Made by a program: the position numbers and the translations under genes. Below, piece by piece: positions 11,816-23,559 of a stretch of DNA of 64,000 bases. Below the pieces are notes generated by a model. The model saw nothing but the letters and a program-made list of their open reading frames with translations. It made no database searches and was not told the origin of the DNA. Position 1 is the first letter of the stretch, and the number at the start of each line of letters is the position of its first letter. Source of the DNA: Aedes albopictus (lineage: Eukaryota > Arthropoda > Insecta > Diptera > Culicidae); assembly GCF_035046485.1 (NCBI RefSeq), contig NC_085137.1, positions 498,128,536 through 498,192,535 of the forward strand, in the 5' to 3' direction.

Positions 11816-12051
11816 TCTAGACCAACATTTGAAAAGGGCGTAACAGCCATTTTGAATTTCTGCTTCTCCCGTCCCTCCTAGGCTTACCCCCCATTATTCA
11901 TGAAATCTTTTACTAGTAACAGATAGATCTGACTCCCCTCTATCTGTTAACGGGAAAAGTTTGCATAAAAATATTGAAATACGCGCAGGAGGGACGGAAC
12001 AAGTGAGAATTTGCAATGGTTGTTCCGCCCTTTTCAAATGTTAGTCTAGAT
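11816..12051. mobile_element. MITE, ~60-bp terminal inverted repeats (TAGACCAACATTTG family)
   Basis: The left end CTAGACCAACATTTGAAAAG is complementary to the right end CTTTTCAAATGTTAGTCTAG. Pairing continues imperfectly for about 60 bp, through CCGTCCCTCCT. The element is about 235 bp with no ORF. Related ends occur at 14560-14789 and at 32605-32664. Confidence 0.8.
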
Positions 12052-12560
12052 TTCAATCGAAGCATCAAAAAAAAATTTTTTTATCACAGTAATTGAATAT
12101 TTTCTAAAATATCTGAAAAAATATGTGGGGTTGGTTTTAATGAAGTATAAGTCGGAATGGATTATATTTTTCATAAAACATTACATCGTTTAGAAATGCT
12201 AGAAAAAAACTGTTTCTGGTTTAACTTTCCACTTTCCATTATACTAAAAGGGGTTCTTTCTTTCCTATAGATCAAATACGATCTTTTTTGTTTTTTTTTT
12301 TCAATTTTACTTATTAGATTAATCAGTATATAACTTAAATTTTTTCAGATATTTTGGAAAAAATGCAATTGCTTTGATACAAAGCTTTGGAAAATCAGTT
12401 GAATCTTTACCTAGCAGCGATGTTTCTAATTTTGGTAAATGTAAGGTTGTTCCTGTTTCACTTCAGACCGACCAACTGTGATTTGACAGATTGTGAAACT
12501 GCGCAGAAGTGAAACAATACCTCTAAAAACAGTTCCATACAGCTCATTTCTTTCTACATT
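12052..12560. repeat. AT-rich segment with two imperfect inverted repeats
   Basis: One pair (about 12085-12120 and 12335-12375) contains TTTTTCAGATATTTT in inverted orientation. A second small hairpin at about 12443-12520 pairs TGTTTCACTTC with GAAGTGAAACA. These look like remnants of small foldback elements. No coding sequence is seen. Confidence 0.45.
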
Positions 12561-12975
12561 TACTATCTATCCATATTTTTTTATTTAATTTAGTATTTCC
12601 TTGTTAGCTTTTATGACATCCCTGAAAACCGGAATTCTGAAATGTCTGGTAAATTGTCGATTTTCTGTGCAAAATAGATTACTCTTCATATGAGTGACAA
12701 TTTCCAGTACCGGTAAAAAAAAACAGACCAGTTAAAAACGGACGAGAAAACTGAATCCTATAAGCTCAACCCACATAGGAGATATACTGGGACCGCCTCA
12801 ATTTTAGGTAGATTTTGGATGAAAAGATGGAATTTTCAATAGCGTTGTTGAACACCGGACACTGTTTGAAGGCGGAACATTATTGGCTTGGGTTTCAATG
12901 ATTAAGCCCTCTAATACCCAACCCCGCTTTTAGACGGGGTATAGTTCGAGCATTTTTGTAATTTTTGTTTCGTGG
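12561..12975. other. Intergenic, no gene; small GC hairpin
   Basis: ACCCAACCCCGC and GGGGTATAG around 12917-12947 form a short stem. Nothing else is recognised. Confidence 0.35.
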
Positions 12976-12979
12976 AGAC

Positions 12980-13442
12980 GAGCTCGGTGGTCTAGTGGCT
13001 ACCGCTTCTGATTCGTATGCAGAAGGCCATGGGTTCAATCCCTGGCCCGTCCCTTTCATCCTACTTTGTATCTTTCTATCCACTTTCTCTCACTCTCTCC
13101 CTCTTCTCTACATATACAACTCATGTATATTCATATGTTCATAGCCATCGCTAGAACCAGAAACGAATTGAAATAATAGTCGTTTCCCTCCCTTACAACT
13201 TTCACTCACAGCACAGTGTATATAACGCCTACAAGTTATACAACCAAAGCGTGCTGTGCCGCTGTACCTTATTCACCACAAAATCTATCACCTTACGAAC
13301 ACTATAAATAACCCCCTATCCATGGATCGCATCACCGACCCAACGGTGACTCCCAGATCTCCCATCCTTTCCGCCTAACAAATACCCCAGTCCGTGCTGG
13401 TTGTGGGGATGCAGAGGTGATCTCGGTCTTTAGTAGCAACAT
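12980..13442 (+). mobile_element. tRNA-derived SINE (Feilai-like)
   Basis: The head carries A box TGGTCTAGTGG (12988-12998) and B box GGTTCAATCCC (13032-13042), with an anticodon-stem-like pair CTTCTG..CAGAAG between them. The ~400-bp body is pyrimidine-rich near 13060-13110 and ends with GGTTGTGGGGATGCAGAGG and a short AT-rich tail. It is not a tRNA gene, because a body follows and there is no acceptor-stem pairing at tRNA length. Length and boxes fit Aedes SINEs; the name is tentative. Confidence 0.8.
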
Positions 13443-14559
13443 AAAAATATTTCAACAATTCTCATAAAATCTGAAAATTTTTTTGTCTAATAAAATCGGT
13501 ATACATACTTTTGACTGCCAGGAAAAATATAAAAGTGAAAGGATATGCAAAAATAAAATAAAAACAAAATTCATAAAATTGCGAATTAAAAAGAATCACC
13601 TTCCAAAGCATGTTAAAATCGATTTTAGAAGAAGCGAAAACTGATATTTAGTCTCTGAAGGAATTCTTAGCAAAATTCTTGAAATGCCTTCCATTCGATC
13701 GCGAAGCAGCAGTTCTTGCAGTTGTCCAAGATAAATTTTAAGAGGAATGATTGACAATGCAATTTTGACAGAATGCTTTAGGAAAATGAAATTTTGACTG
13801 ATCACTAACCAAAGTTGGCTTGACAACATGTCAAAATTTCAGCTTAATAGAGCATTTTGTTCCCCAGATATATGTTTGAGAAGCAGCAGAACCCGACTCC
13901 GGATAATCGAGTCCGACCTGTACATCAAACCGAATTCTTAGAGTCCCTTCCAAACAGAATATCTGAAAGAACTGGAAGCAAAATAGGTCAAAAGTTATGA
14001 AAAACAGAAACGGATTTACCAAAAGAATAGCAAGAAGAATTCCAAGCAAAACTTTTCGAGAAAAAACCTCTAATATGCTTTGTGTTGAACAATTTCTGGC
14101 AAAATCCGTGAACATTGCAATCAGCAATACTTAAAATTTTCAGCCAACAAGTTGAAGTATCTTGTTGAATTCTTGAAACTTTTAGTCGAATTTGAAAGAC
14201 ATTTTTTGGAGTTTTTTTTTTCTTGTAAAAAATGTACATCTAATAAGTTTTAACAAAAAACCATGTCCAGTGGTTTTTCGGTTTCATTTCGGTCAAAAAC
14301 AATTTTACCGTGAAATAAACGAAACCGTGAATTTGGCAAAACGAGCAATAAATGTATTGTTTTCTATTCATTTCGTTATGATCATGAACTTTTTACCTTA
14401 TCTAGTTCGGAGATGAGTGTAGACCTTTCAGTTTTTAGAAAAAAAAACTATGGTTATAAGCGCAAAGGGTGAAATATTTAACAAGAAAAACACTCAAGAA
14501 AACAGCATCTGCTTGACACTAATAACAATTCGATGGAGTCAAACAAGATGTTTGAGCTC
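13443..14559. other. AT-rich intergenic with weak traces of GAATTC-type repeat
   Basis: Between about 13650 and 14060, motifs such as GAAGGAATTCTTAG and GAAGAATTCCAAG hint at the degenerate array family but are too diverged to delimit. No gene is seen. Confidence 0.35.
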
Positions 14560-14789
14560 GCGAAGCATTTAAAACGGGCCTATGTGCTTTGCGTAAACAA
14601 AAATGTTTTTGTCTCTGAAGGACCTATCTGCATACACCCACACACATCCACCCCCCTAACAGATAGCCTGAAGAACACACTTTCTGATAAGGGTGTTGAT
14701 GTACGAGGGTGGATGCAGATAGGCCCTTCAAAGACAAAAACATGTTTGTTTACGCAAAGCAGATATGGCCTATTCAAATGTTAGGCTAG
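14560..14789. mobile_element. Near-palindromic MITE related to the 11816 family
   Basis: The arms at about 14580-14655 and 14695-14772 are inverted copies sharing TGCTTTGCGTAAACAAA, TGTTTTTGTCT and CCTATCTGCAT. The outermost bases (AGCATTT.. and ..AAATGTTAGGCTAG) resemble the TAGACCAACATTTG ends of the element at 11816. The near-mirror open frames on the two strands at 14533-14784 and 14580-14777 are a by-product of the palindrome, not genes. Confidence 0.8.
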
Positions 14790-14852
14790 CATTGGGTTCG
14801 TTTCGGACAAATATTTGACCCTGTATACTGGGGTACTCTCCTAAATGACCTA

Positions 14853-15983
14853 CACTCCCGATCAAAAGTTTGGGGTCACCCCCTCAAAAACATGCCATTT
14901 TTTAGGCCCATTTCTTCGCCAATTTGCGTCCGATTTCAAACCCCTAGGTCGCATTCAATAGATAAGTCAAAGAAAATTTAAACATGATTCAAAAGAAACT
15001 TTTTCAAAAAAATTTGTATGTAAACTTAACCCAAAGTTACCAAATTTTCTTAAAAATTTATACAAACTTACGGCAGTGTCGCTGGAAATTGGGTCGACCA
15101 AATTTTAAGCTGAGAGCGGAAATATCGCCCATTTTCTATTAGCTTTCAACTGGTTTTAACAGAACTTAGCTAAAAAATCTAAAAAAAGTTATTAAGTAAA
15201 TTAATCCTTGATGTCATCGACCAAAAGTTTGGGGTCACTATCGTAAAACATGGAAAAGTGATTTGTTGATATCTTTGTCATATTTCATTCAATTTTAATT
15301 CTTCTTGGCTTAAATATACACATATTTGTTGAAATTTACATACTAAAACTTAACGTAAGGTTGCCTCATTTTTAAAGTGTGGTGAAATGTGTTAACTTTA
15401 CATAACATTTTTATATACAAAAACCGTTAAATACGATAAGTTAAAGACATCAAACGCAAATTTAGTTAATTATCTTTGAAATGAGCCAAAAAGAATTAAA
15501 AATGAACTATAGATGACGAAGATATCACCAAATCACTTTTCCATGTTTTACGAAAGTGACCCCAAACTTTTGGCTGATACATCATATTGAGGGGTGACCC
15601 CAAACTTTTGGTCGATGACATCAAAAGTTAATTTACTTAATAACTTTTTTCTAGATTTTTTAGCTAAGCTCTGTAAAAAGCAGTTGAAAGCTAATAGAAA
15701 ATGGGTTATATTACCGCTCTCATCTTAAAATTTGGTCGACCCAATTTCCAGTGACACTGCCGTAAGTTTATCTTAATGTTTTAGAAAATTTGGCAACTTT
15801 AGGTTAAGTTTACATACAAAATTTTTGAAAAAACTTCTTTTAAATCATGTTCAAAGTTGCTTTGACTTAGTATCTTTTGAATAAGGCCTAGAGTTTTGAA
15901 ATCGGACGCAAATTGGCGAAGATATGGGCCTAAAAAAATGACATGTTTTTGCGGGGGTGACCCCAAACTTTTGATCGGGAGTG
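14853..15983. mobile_element. 1.13-kb foldback element, TA target duplication (Tc1/mariner type)
   Basis: It starts CACTCCCGATCAAAAGTTTG and ends with the exact complement, flanked by TA on both sides (14851-14852 and 15984-15985). The arms pair over roughly 375 bp. The motif CCAAAAGTTTGGGGTCAC, or its complement, also occurs internally: once on the left (about 15222) and twice on the right (about 15556 and 15596). There is no ORF. TA duplication and these ends suggest a non-autonomous IS630/Tc1/mariner-type element; the superfamily is inferred. Confidence 0.85.
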
Positions 15984-16774
15984 TACATCCAGGATACGCG
16001 AAGATAACAACTTCATAATGACCTGGGAAGACTGCTACGGTGGTCACGATAATAAGACTGCATTGTAGAACATTATTTGAAAAGTTCCAGATATTATCTA
16101 TGCCGTCCAAAACAGATCTCAAACAAATCTCAAAACATAATTTATCTTATCCTGCGAGAGCTTAAATGAAGAAAAATCTCCATCCTCAAAATCGGTGGCT
16201 CCAGCAGTATCCTTGGCCCTGGAGACCTCACACATCCGCATGCAGCAGCCGCACCACACTGAAGCCAAAACGAAAACCGTCCAGACTGGTCGTTGCCAAA
16301 AAAAAAAAAAAAGAAAAATAACGCAAACCAGAACAAAGACCCGGATTGGAAAGAAAAGTCCAAATTTATCTCTCTCGACGGAAGGGAATTATTATAAGCC
16401 TCGTTTACCCCCAGTCGGCAGCAGTACTCTGAGCTGCGGCATAGGTTTTGTTGGCAGCTAACGAAGACTCCAGGGAGACACCCCGACCGTCGTCGAAGCC
16501 GTCGTCGTCGATTTAGTTGCGTAAAGCACATTGTTTTATTGATTTCAGGATTCAATTGTTGGTACCGACTGGAAATAGAATTAAGGGAAAGGCTTTTCTT
16601 GTGCCAGCTGATTGGAGAACTATCGTACGAACTAGTACAAGACAAAACAAGACAAAATCGGCTACCAATAGTCAAACTCTAATGAAATAAACAGTTCTCA
16701 TGGATTTAAACTTTAAAACTCTTCAGTGAAATCTATAAAAAAATGATTCGAGATAATAATAAAAAGAATATCGG
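15984..16774. other. Intergenic, somewhat GC-richer, no gene supported
   Basis: The minus-strand open frame at 16142-16675 (177 codons) contains a Phe run from a poly-A tract and low-complexity Arg-Ser segments. I found no family resemblance and consider it chance. Confidence 0.35.
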
Positions 16775-16890
16775 GTTAAGTACTGTTCCTTTTAATTCCA
16801 CCAAGAATTTGCATCCTTTGACAGATACGTTTTTCGACCTCAACTGTAAGATCGTCTTCAGTGTCTTGTACTTGACTCGACTAGAGTCAA
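16775..16890 (+). repeat. Interspersed ~115-bp repeat, copy 1
   Basis: The block runs from GTTAAGTACTGTTCC through TTTGACAGATACG to GTACTTGACTCGACT. A clearly homologous inverted copy lies at 32120-32233. The inner 100 bp differ at only a handful of positions. Confidence 0.8.
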
Positions 16891-16974
16891 TATGATACTT
16901 AACTAAACTGTTTTTCCCGGTTTTCTTTTTACTTATTGATTTGAGGACGAATTTGTCGCTAGATTTCCCCTAAC

Positions 16975-17195
16975 GATGTTTATGCAATTCATAATTCATA
17001 ATTTATATTTTATGTAACTCATTTTGGTATCATAATGGCCATTTTTTCCGAACTGGTCCATTATGTAACTGAAATGAGCTGCATAATGAAAAATGGTTGT
17101 GTAATGTTCATAATGCAACTTATTTGAGTTGCATTATGAACATTATGCAACTCAAATGGGTTGCATTATGAAAAAATCATTGCATAAAATTTTGT
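16975..17195. repeat. GCATAATG-motif repeat with hairpin core
   Basis: The words CATAATG/CATTATG and ATGCAACTCA occur many times in both orientations. About 17105-17170 forms a strong stem (GAGTTGCATTATGAAC against GTTCATAATGCAACT). It resembles a MITE-type repeat, but the ends are unclear. Confidence 0.55.
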
Positions 17196-18359
17196 ATGGA
17201 ACTTGTTGCAAATGTACGACTGGTGCTGAAAAAATCAACTTTTTGCAACTCGTCACATAAATAACTATTATATACTAATCGTTTAATATGCAAATAATTT
17301 ATTATCAAAAAATGTACTGTAAAGCATAAAGCGTTATGATTATTTGGCCTATTTCCCATTCGATATAACCATCTTTCCCGCGGAACATATTTGAATAAAA
17401 TTATTCAAAACATTCATAAAACCACAATTTGAACATTTGGGCTTTATGAAAGGGTGTCATAAGATTATGAAACCACTAAACCACTGACTTCAAATTGTAA
17501 CCGTAAAATTTCTATCAAAATCAAACATAATATTACATTCTACCGGCCATGCAGTAACAATAGATGTCTTTTCCTACCTTCTTTCCACCGCTGTCTTTAT
17601 CAAATTTAACCTCCCATAACGATGAGGTTAACTGTTTCACCACCATACCTTCTTAGATTACTGTACGGCATGCTTTCCCTTCCTCCTACAACCTTCCAGA
17701 CTGACCTCGAAATGAGCAGTGGTGAACTTTCCCCAGGTTTTCTCCATACACACATTTCGCCACTGCTAGGTACTTCCTGGAAGGACAGAATGTTCATTAT
17801 AATAAATTGTTTTCGGTAATGAAGAGCGGCTTCGGGTACAGTGAGAAAAAAAAGCAATAGCCAACCCTAATTTTACACGCAAATTTTGCGATACTCAAGC
17901 ATCCAATCAGTGTTCTGCTATGGTTGTTTCGAGTACGGCAAGGCGATGAAGGTTTTGCGAAAAGAAAATTACAACAGTAACAGCAGCAAACCAATCAAAC
18001 AGTTTGAGTTTGTCGACCTTTTTCGTGGACTATGGGTGTGGAAAACTTCGAAGCTTTCAGTGGTTCTCATAATTTCCAAGAAAAGTTCAATCATACCACA
18101 CCACAGTCATTAGGTTTACAAGACACGTGGGCACAACTGGTTTAAAATAAATCACTCAATTATTTTGGTGAAAACGACAAAATACTAACTTTGCAGACGT
18201 AATGCATCAAAGAAAAAGTTTCTGTAATTAAATTGACAGTTTGCAGTCTGGGCTTAATTTGTTGATTTGATGAGGTGGTTAACTTTTGCGCTGTCTGCGT
18301 GGAGCTGACGACAATGAAACGTTAGCTGCGGGATGATCTAGTTAAAAAGTTGGCCAAAA
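17196..18359. other. Intergenic, no gene recognised
   Basis: Mixed composition with only short open frames. No conserved motif, repeat or RNA gene could be supported. Confidence 0.35.
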
Positions 18360-18945
18360 CACATTTAGTGGGAGATTTAAAAAAAACAAAAGTAAGAAGG
18401 AAATGGAAAATAGAAGCTAGAATACAGAAAATCTAGAACTAGAACTGACGACGTAAAAAAACGATGCAAAATAAAGGATAGGATAGAAAGAACCGATTAA
18501 ATACAGAAGGTAGGATATACGGCTAGAGATAAAAGATAAAAAAAATGGAAGCGAAACGAAAAGTAGATATAAGAGACAGTGGAACACTGAAGAAAGAACA
18601 CATAAATAGGTAGTAGATCGAATAAATAAGATTGAAAAGAGCTGATAAGAGATAAAATTTCAAAAAAAAATAAATAAAAGAGATAGGATAAAAGAAAAAT
18701 GTTGTAAGATTGAGTAAAACAGGAAAAAGCAAGAAGTTGAAAAGCAGAAAAAGAAGAAAGAAAAGTGACAAAAAAGAAGACAGAAAACAAAGAGCACAAC
18801 AAGTACATCAATTAGAAGACAGAAAACAGAAGATAAACGGTACAAAATTTTAAGTGTAAAAAACAACGGATTGAATTCAGCTTTTGAAACAGCAAACAGC
18901 ACAACAAAACAGTAGCCAAAACGCAACAAGATTATCACTTTACAT
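18360..18945. repeat. Purine-rich low-complexity tract
   Basis: The plus strand is almost entirely A and G, with irregular GATAAAA/AGAAA/GACAG words and no fixed period. Long minus-strand frames here (for example 18497-18811) are Phe/Ser/Leu runs caused by this composition. Confidence 0.7.
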
Positions 18946-18954
18946 TCACATTTC

Positions 18955-21840
18955 AGAATTCTGGAATTATTGCAGGAACTTTCTCTTATGATTTAGGAAA
19001 GAATTCCTCCAAAGATACCTCCAAGAATTCCTTTCGGATGTTTTTTTTTAGATTTTTCCAGCATTACCTCTAGAAATTTCTCCAAATATTCTTCAAGATG
19101 TTCCTCCCGGCGTTTCTCCGGTTTTCACTCAGCCATCCCTAAAAAATCTAATTCTGTGGAAAATTCTCAACAGATTGTCGAGGAGTTCATATAGCGAATG
19201 CTTCATAAGTTTCAGTTAAGAATACTTCAGTTATTTTATCAGTAATTCCTCAAGAATTTGTCGCAGGAAATTTTTGTTAGATTCCTCCTAGTTTCCGTCT
19301 CGAAATTTTTGCAGCGACTTTAGAACTTCAGATCTTTTTAAGGCAGGAATGCATTCTGATTTTTTTTAAGCTCCTCGAGTGTTTCCCTTCTGGATTTCCT
19401 TCGGCCATCAGACATTACGTCAGAAAATTTTCAAGAAGTTCCTCCTTTCTTCAAGGATTATTTTTTTAGATTTTTCCGGGAACTCTTTGGGAATCTCTTC
19501 AGAGGTTCTTTCACAGACTCGTCCAGAAATCATTTCCGCATTTATTTCTTAGCATTTCTACATGAATATCTCAAGAAATTCTTCATAGAATAACTGCAGA
19601 GTACTTTCCAGCTCTCCAGGCATTGCTTCAGAGATTCTTAAAAAATATCAATTTGTTTAAAAATGTAGTTTACTGATTCCTTCAAGAAACCTTCCAGATT
19701 TGTTTTGAATTTCTGCAGGGTTTTCTGCAAAAAATCCTCTAGCGATAATATAAAAAATGTTCAGGATATTTGTACACTTATATTTTCAGACATTTTGCAA
19801 GAGGTTCTCCCTGCGAATTCCCCCAGAAGTACAACAGGGGATAGACAAAATGATCAGGACAGGCAAAATTGTCACTTTCTAAAAAATGTTCAACTAGCTG
19901 TAACTTTTCGAAAAGTGCATCAAATATTCTCAAACTTTCACTGTAAGTTGATCAACTAGATGTGTATCAGTGGTCAAAATTTGGAAAAGAGCGGGCTATT
20001 CTGCACGAAGTTATAAAGAGTCTAGCTAACTTTAAGCTGTTATATCTCCGGATTCAATGAACCGAATGCAATGAAACTTTGACCATTTATGACTTATATA
20101 GTGAGCTATGAAAAACTTTTGAATTATCTTTAAATTCTCAACACGGAAGAAAATTATAACAATTAGATTATTTTTTCTGATATAACAATCAATTTTTCAA
20201 AACTTCAACATCGTTTCAAAATTCAAGATGCTAATTATACTTTATATAAATTCCCTCTAATTGACTTGAATATAAATATGTTTTGATGGAAAATAACAAA
20301 ATTGTCGGCAATAAATTGGAAAAGTAATGGCAAAATTAACCAATTTATTTAAAAATCACAGAATAAATTAAATCGCAATAATTTTTGATTTCTTGTTGAT
20401 AGGTTTAAGTTAAGTCAAACGTTTTTCAGAGCTCATCATATAATTCATAAATGGTCGAAATTTTATTGGATTCGGCGCATTCAATCCGAAGATATAACTG
20501 CTCAAAGTTGGCTATCGGATAATTTTACCTTTTTTTAGAATCTTTATAACTTTCTGCAAAATAGTTCGATCTTTTTCGAATTTTGACCATTGATATACAA
20601 CCAGTTGATCAACTTACAGTGAAAATTTGAGAATATTTGATGCACTTTTCAAAAAGTTACAGTTCGTTGAACATTTATTGAAAAGTGAAAATTTTGCCTG
20701 TCCCGATCATTTTGTCTATCCCCTGTATCTCCAGCAGCTCTTCCAGGGTTTGCTTCATAACATTCTCCAAGAATCCTTCAGAAATTTATTTAGGGATTTA
20801 TTCATGATTCCTGCAGAAATGATGTCAAAGAATTCCCCAAAGTGTCTGCCAAGTATTCCCCAGGGGTTCTTTCAGAAACTCCTCAAAAGATTACTTCAGA
20901 TTTTTTTCTCATAATTTTTTTCCAAGAATTCCTCCAGAGCCATCTCAAAAAGTTCTTCCAATTTTTTCGCCGTATAAAAGATGAACAAACCGTTCTTAAG
21001 CTTGATGCCTGGCTGAACAGGCTGTTGTTCAGCTATCATTCTTGATTGGGTCCTCCAAGGATTACTCCGGACACTTATTCAGACTGTTCTGCTCAAGAAT
21101 ATCTTCAGGAACTTTTTAAACGTAAATTCTTGAGCAATTGATCTAGAAATTCTTTTAGGGATTCCTTAAAAAGATTGTCCAGTATTCTATGTACAATTTA
21201 TTAAAGTGTTTCTGTAAAATCCGTTAAGGAATATAAGAAAGAATCCCTGAGGGAATCTCTGAAAGGAATCTCTAGAGATATTTCTGAAAGAACCGCTGCA
21301 GCATTACCAAGAAGAATCCTTCTGGAAATTTCAACATCAACCCTTGATAAAATTTTGCAAACGATTCCTGGAGGAGCCCTTGGAAAAATTTCCGAAAGAA
21401 TCACTGAAGATTTTTCGAAAACGGACAAAATGGATTTCTGAAAAAAAAATACATGGAATAAGTTTGGCTGACATGCTTTGCTTACAAAAAAATCGTTAAG
21501 CTACTACAGGGGTCTCTGAAAATATTACAGGAGGAATTTTGGAAGAAGTTCCAACAAGAATCCGTGGAGAAACTTCTGAGAGAATCCTTGATTTTTTGAA
21601 TATATCTTCTATCTATCTACTGTAGAAATCTCTAGAGATATTCTTTAAAAGTCATGGAGGAATATCTGACAAAACGGGGAGTTTGCTGAAAAATCCTAGA
21701 AGGTGTTTCGGAAGGAATTCCTTGAGTAATACCTATAAAAACTGCTTGAGCAATTCTTGGTTGAATTCCTTTAGAGTAGCATCTACGAATTTTACGGTCA
21801 TCTATACTCATGTGCTTGCGCAAAATTTGGGTAAATTCAG
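18955..21840. repeat. Degenerate 12-15-bp array with strand switch (interrupted)
   Basis: Plus-strand pyrimidine forms such as TTCCTCCAAGAATTCC and TTCAGGAATTC dominate from 18960 to about 21190. From about 21230 to 21800 the purine form (GGAATCTCTGAAAGGAATC) takes over, so the array is inverted around ~21200. It is much more diverged than the array at 1-1600. A foldback element at 19834-20726 interrupts it. Confidence 0.7.
19834..20726. mobile_element. 0.89-kb foldback element (CAGGGGATAGACAAAATGAT ends), copy A
   Basis: The left end is CAGGGGATAGACAAAATGAT and the right end is its complement. Arms of roughly 300 bp pair with substitutions and include CACTTTTCAAAAAGTTAC-type sequence. The right end is followed by TA; the left has AA where TA would be expected, so a TA duplication with one mutation is likely. 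No ORF is present. It sits inside the degenerate array. Two further copies, with different deletions, are at 21979-22317 and about 31790-32570. Confidence 0.85.
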
Positions 21841-21978
21841 TTAAGCCAAAAGCCCATGGCTATTTAAATAAATACAGCTGGGGTTAATTAACAATTTTGT
21901 TAAGTTGTTCAGCTCTGCGGCGCTTTTTTAACTTTTTATTCTCTAGTATTTTGTTATTCCTTTAACCCTTTGAAACCG

Positions 21979-22317
21979 GATGGGTCATAGACAAAATGAT
22001 TGGGACATGCAAAATTTTCACTTGTCAGAAAATGGTCAATTAGCTCTAACTTTTAGAAAAGTGCATCAAATATTCTCAAATTTTTACTGAATGTTGGTCA
22101 ACTAGTTATGTATGAAAGGTCCAAATTTGGAAAAGATCGAAAAGAAACTGCATGGAGAATAGCCCGATCTTTAGGCCATTCATTGACAACTAATTGAGAA
22201 AGTTTCAGTAAAAAATTGAGAATATTTTATGCACTTTTCAAAAAGTTACAACTAGTTGACCATTTCTTGAAAAGTGAAAATTCTGCCTGTCCCAATCATT
22301 TGGTCTATCCTTTGTAT
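21979..22317. mobile_element. Same foldback family, copy B (internally deleted)
   Basis: The ends ATAGACAAAATGATTGGGAC and the complement of GGATAGACCAAATGATTGGG are recognisable. The two arms of ~130-150 bp meet with almost no spacer, so the centre seen in copy A is missing. Both termini have lost the CAGGGG consensus. Confidence 0.8.
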
Positions 22318-22500
22318 GACCCCAACATAGAAACGCCTGTAAAATTCACAATTCAATAAACCAGAATATTGTCTTCGGCAAAGTTGTTGTAAATTGAGTC
22401 CTCTGTTGAGGAAAATTGTGAGTATTTGTAGCTGAGACTTTACTGACAACATAGAACATCCTGAACACCATAAAGTTTGGAGAAACTAAATTATTGACAT
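22318..22500 (+). repeat. Interspersed ~180-bp repeat, copy 1
   Basis: Begins CAACATAGAAACG, passes CTTCGGCAAAGTTGTTG and GAACATCCTGAAC, and ends TTATTGACATACC. A homologous inverted copy lies at about 58355-58530. Confidence 0.75.
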
Positions 22501-22501
22501 A

Positions 22502-22920
22502 CCGTCGATGGGGGTGACAATGGGTCTGGGGGGTGAGATTGGGTCAAAATGGAGAAACATAAAATTTGAAATAACTCGTCAACTATCGCTAATTTATATT
22601 GAAAACTTTATATTATTTCAAAGAGGAGATGTTTTTACACGTCATGATGCAGAATAAGATGTTTAGCAATAATCGTTTTTTGTTAAACTTGTGGCTAAAC
22701 TTATGTGATGAAACTACTAGTAAATCACTCTGAAAAAAATTCTCTTTCGCAATGTTCCACACAAGCACCTGACCATAAATTTTCTTATAGCTTAGCTGAA
22801 GGTATTACCTGGTTGATGCAACGAAAAAAGTGGGCTGTCAATGCACTTTTTATTTAAAAATTCAATATTTTCGACCCTATGTCTAAATATTAAGAATGGG
22901 GGTGAGATTGGGTCAAGCAA
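22502..22920. repeat. Repeat with direct GGGGGTGAGATTGGGTC motifs
   Basis: GGGGGTGAGATTGGGTC occurs at 22529-22545 and again at 22898-22914 in the same orientation, with a related GGGGGTGACAATGGGTC at about 22510. The left edge TACCGTCGAT may be a terminus. No ORF is present. Confidence 0.55.
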
Positions 22921-23069
22921 GTTATCGACTGCACATAAACTTAACTAAAAATTCAACTTATTATCCAGTCCCCATTTGACTTTAAAGTGGTGCCATGTTT
23001 ACCGTATCTTCATAAAAGCACGCTTTTTTTCGAAAATATGCCTTCCCGCTTTGAAAAAAAAAAAAAACT

Positions 23070-23180
23070 ATAGGGATATTCCAGGTCAGCCAAACTATGT
23101 TGGAGTTCAAAACTTCAGGTCTACACTCGTAACAGCAGCCATATCCGATATTCTGAGTAAAGTTGCATAATCAATCGAGG
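23070..23180 (+). repeat. Interspersed repeat (GGGATATTCCAGGTCAGCC), copy 1
   Basis: GGGATATTCCAGGTCAGCC, then AACTTCAGGTCT and further similarity, is found inverted at about 55320-55416. The neighbourhood (23230-23400 and 24535-24680) repeats phrases such as ACACAACCAAATA and TCTACACTTG, suggesting that a larger old element was split by the foldback at 23560. Confidence 0.65.
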
Positions 23181-23559
23181 TTACTGAATATATATCATTA
23201 TGAACCTTTAGGATGTTAAGGATCGCCTATACTGCCCTGAAGTTTAGCTCTTGACAGTAACATTATTCTCACAATGAACTGTAACATTACACAACCAAAT
23301 ATAATCTTAAATTCCCCTGGCATTTCATGGTTCATTCCAAGATAGTTTAAAGATATTTAAGATCAACCAGCTACTGCGGAGACCATAGGTCTACACTTGT
23401 GAAAATAGCATTTGCAAGTACGTTAAGTAGTGTTACATCCCCTGTATTTAAAAAAAGTAGTTCGATGAACAATAAGCTTTGTTATATATTTTTGGAATAT
23501 TATGGGCCATTCATACTGTCATGGAGCAAAGTTGATAAAAACAACAACTATAACATGAA

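Noticed and set aside
14533..14784. Two mirror-image open frames on opposite strands with nearly the same peptide
   Set aside because: Direct consequence of a palindromic MITE.
16142..16675. 177-codon minus-strand frame
   Set aside because: Contains a poly-Phe run from a poly-A tract and low-complexity stretches. No family motif and no supporting codon pattern.
18497..18938. Hydrophobic minus-strand frames that look like membrane proteins
   Set aside because: They come from a purine-rich low-complexity tract, whose complement reads as Phe/Leu/Ser.
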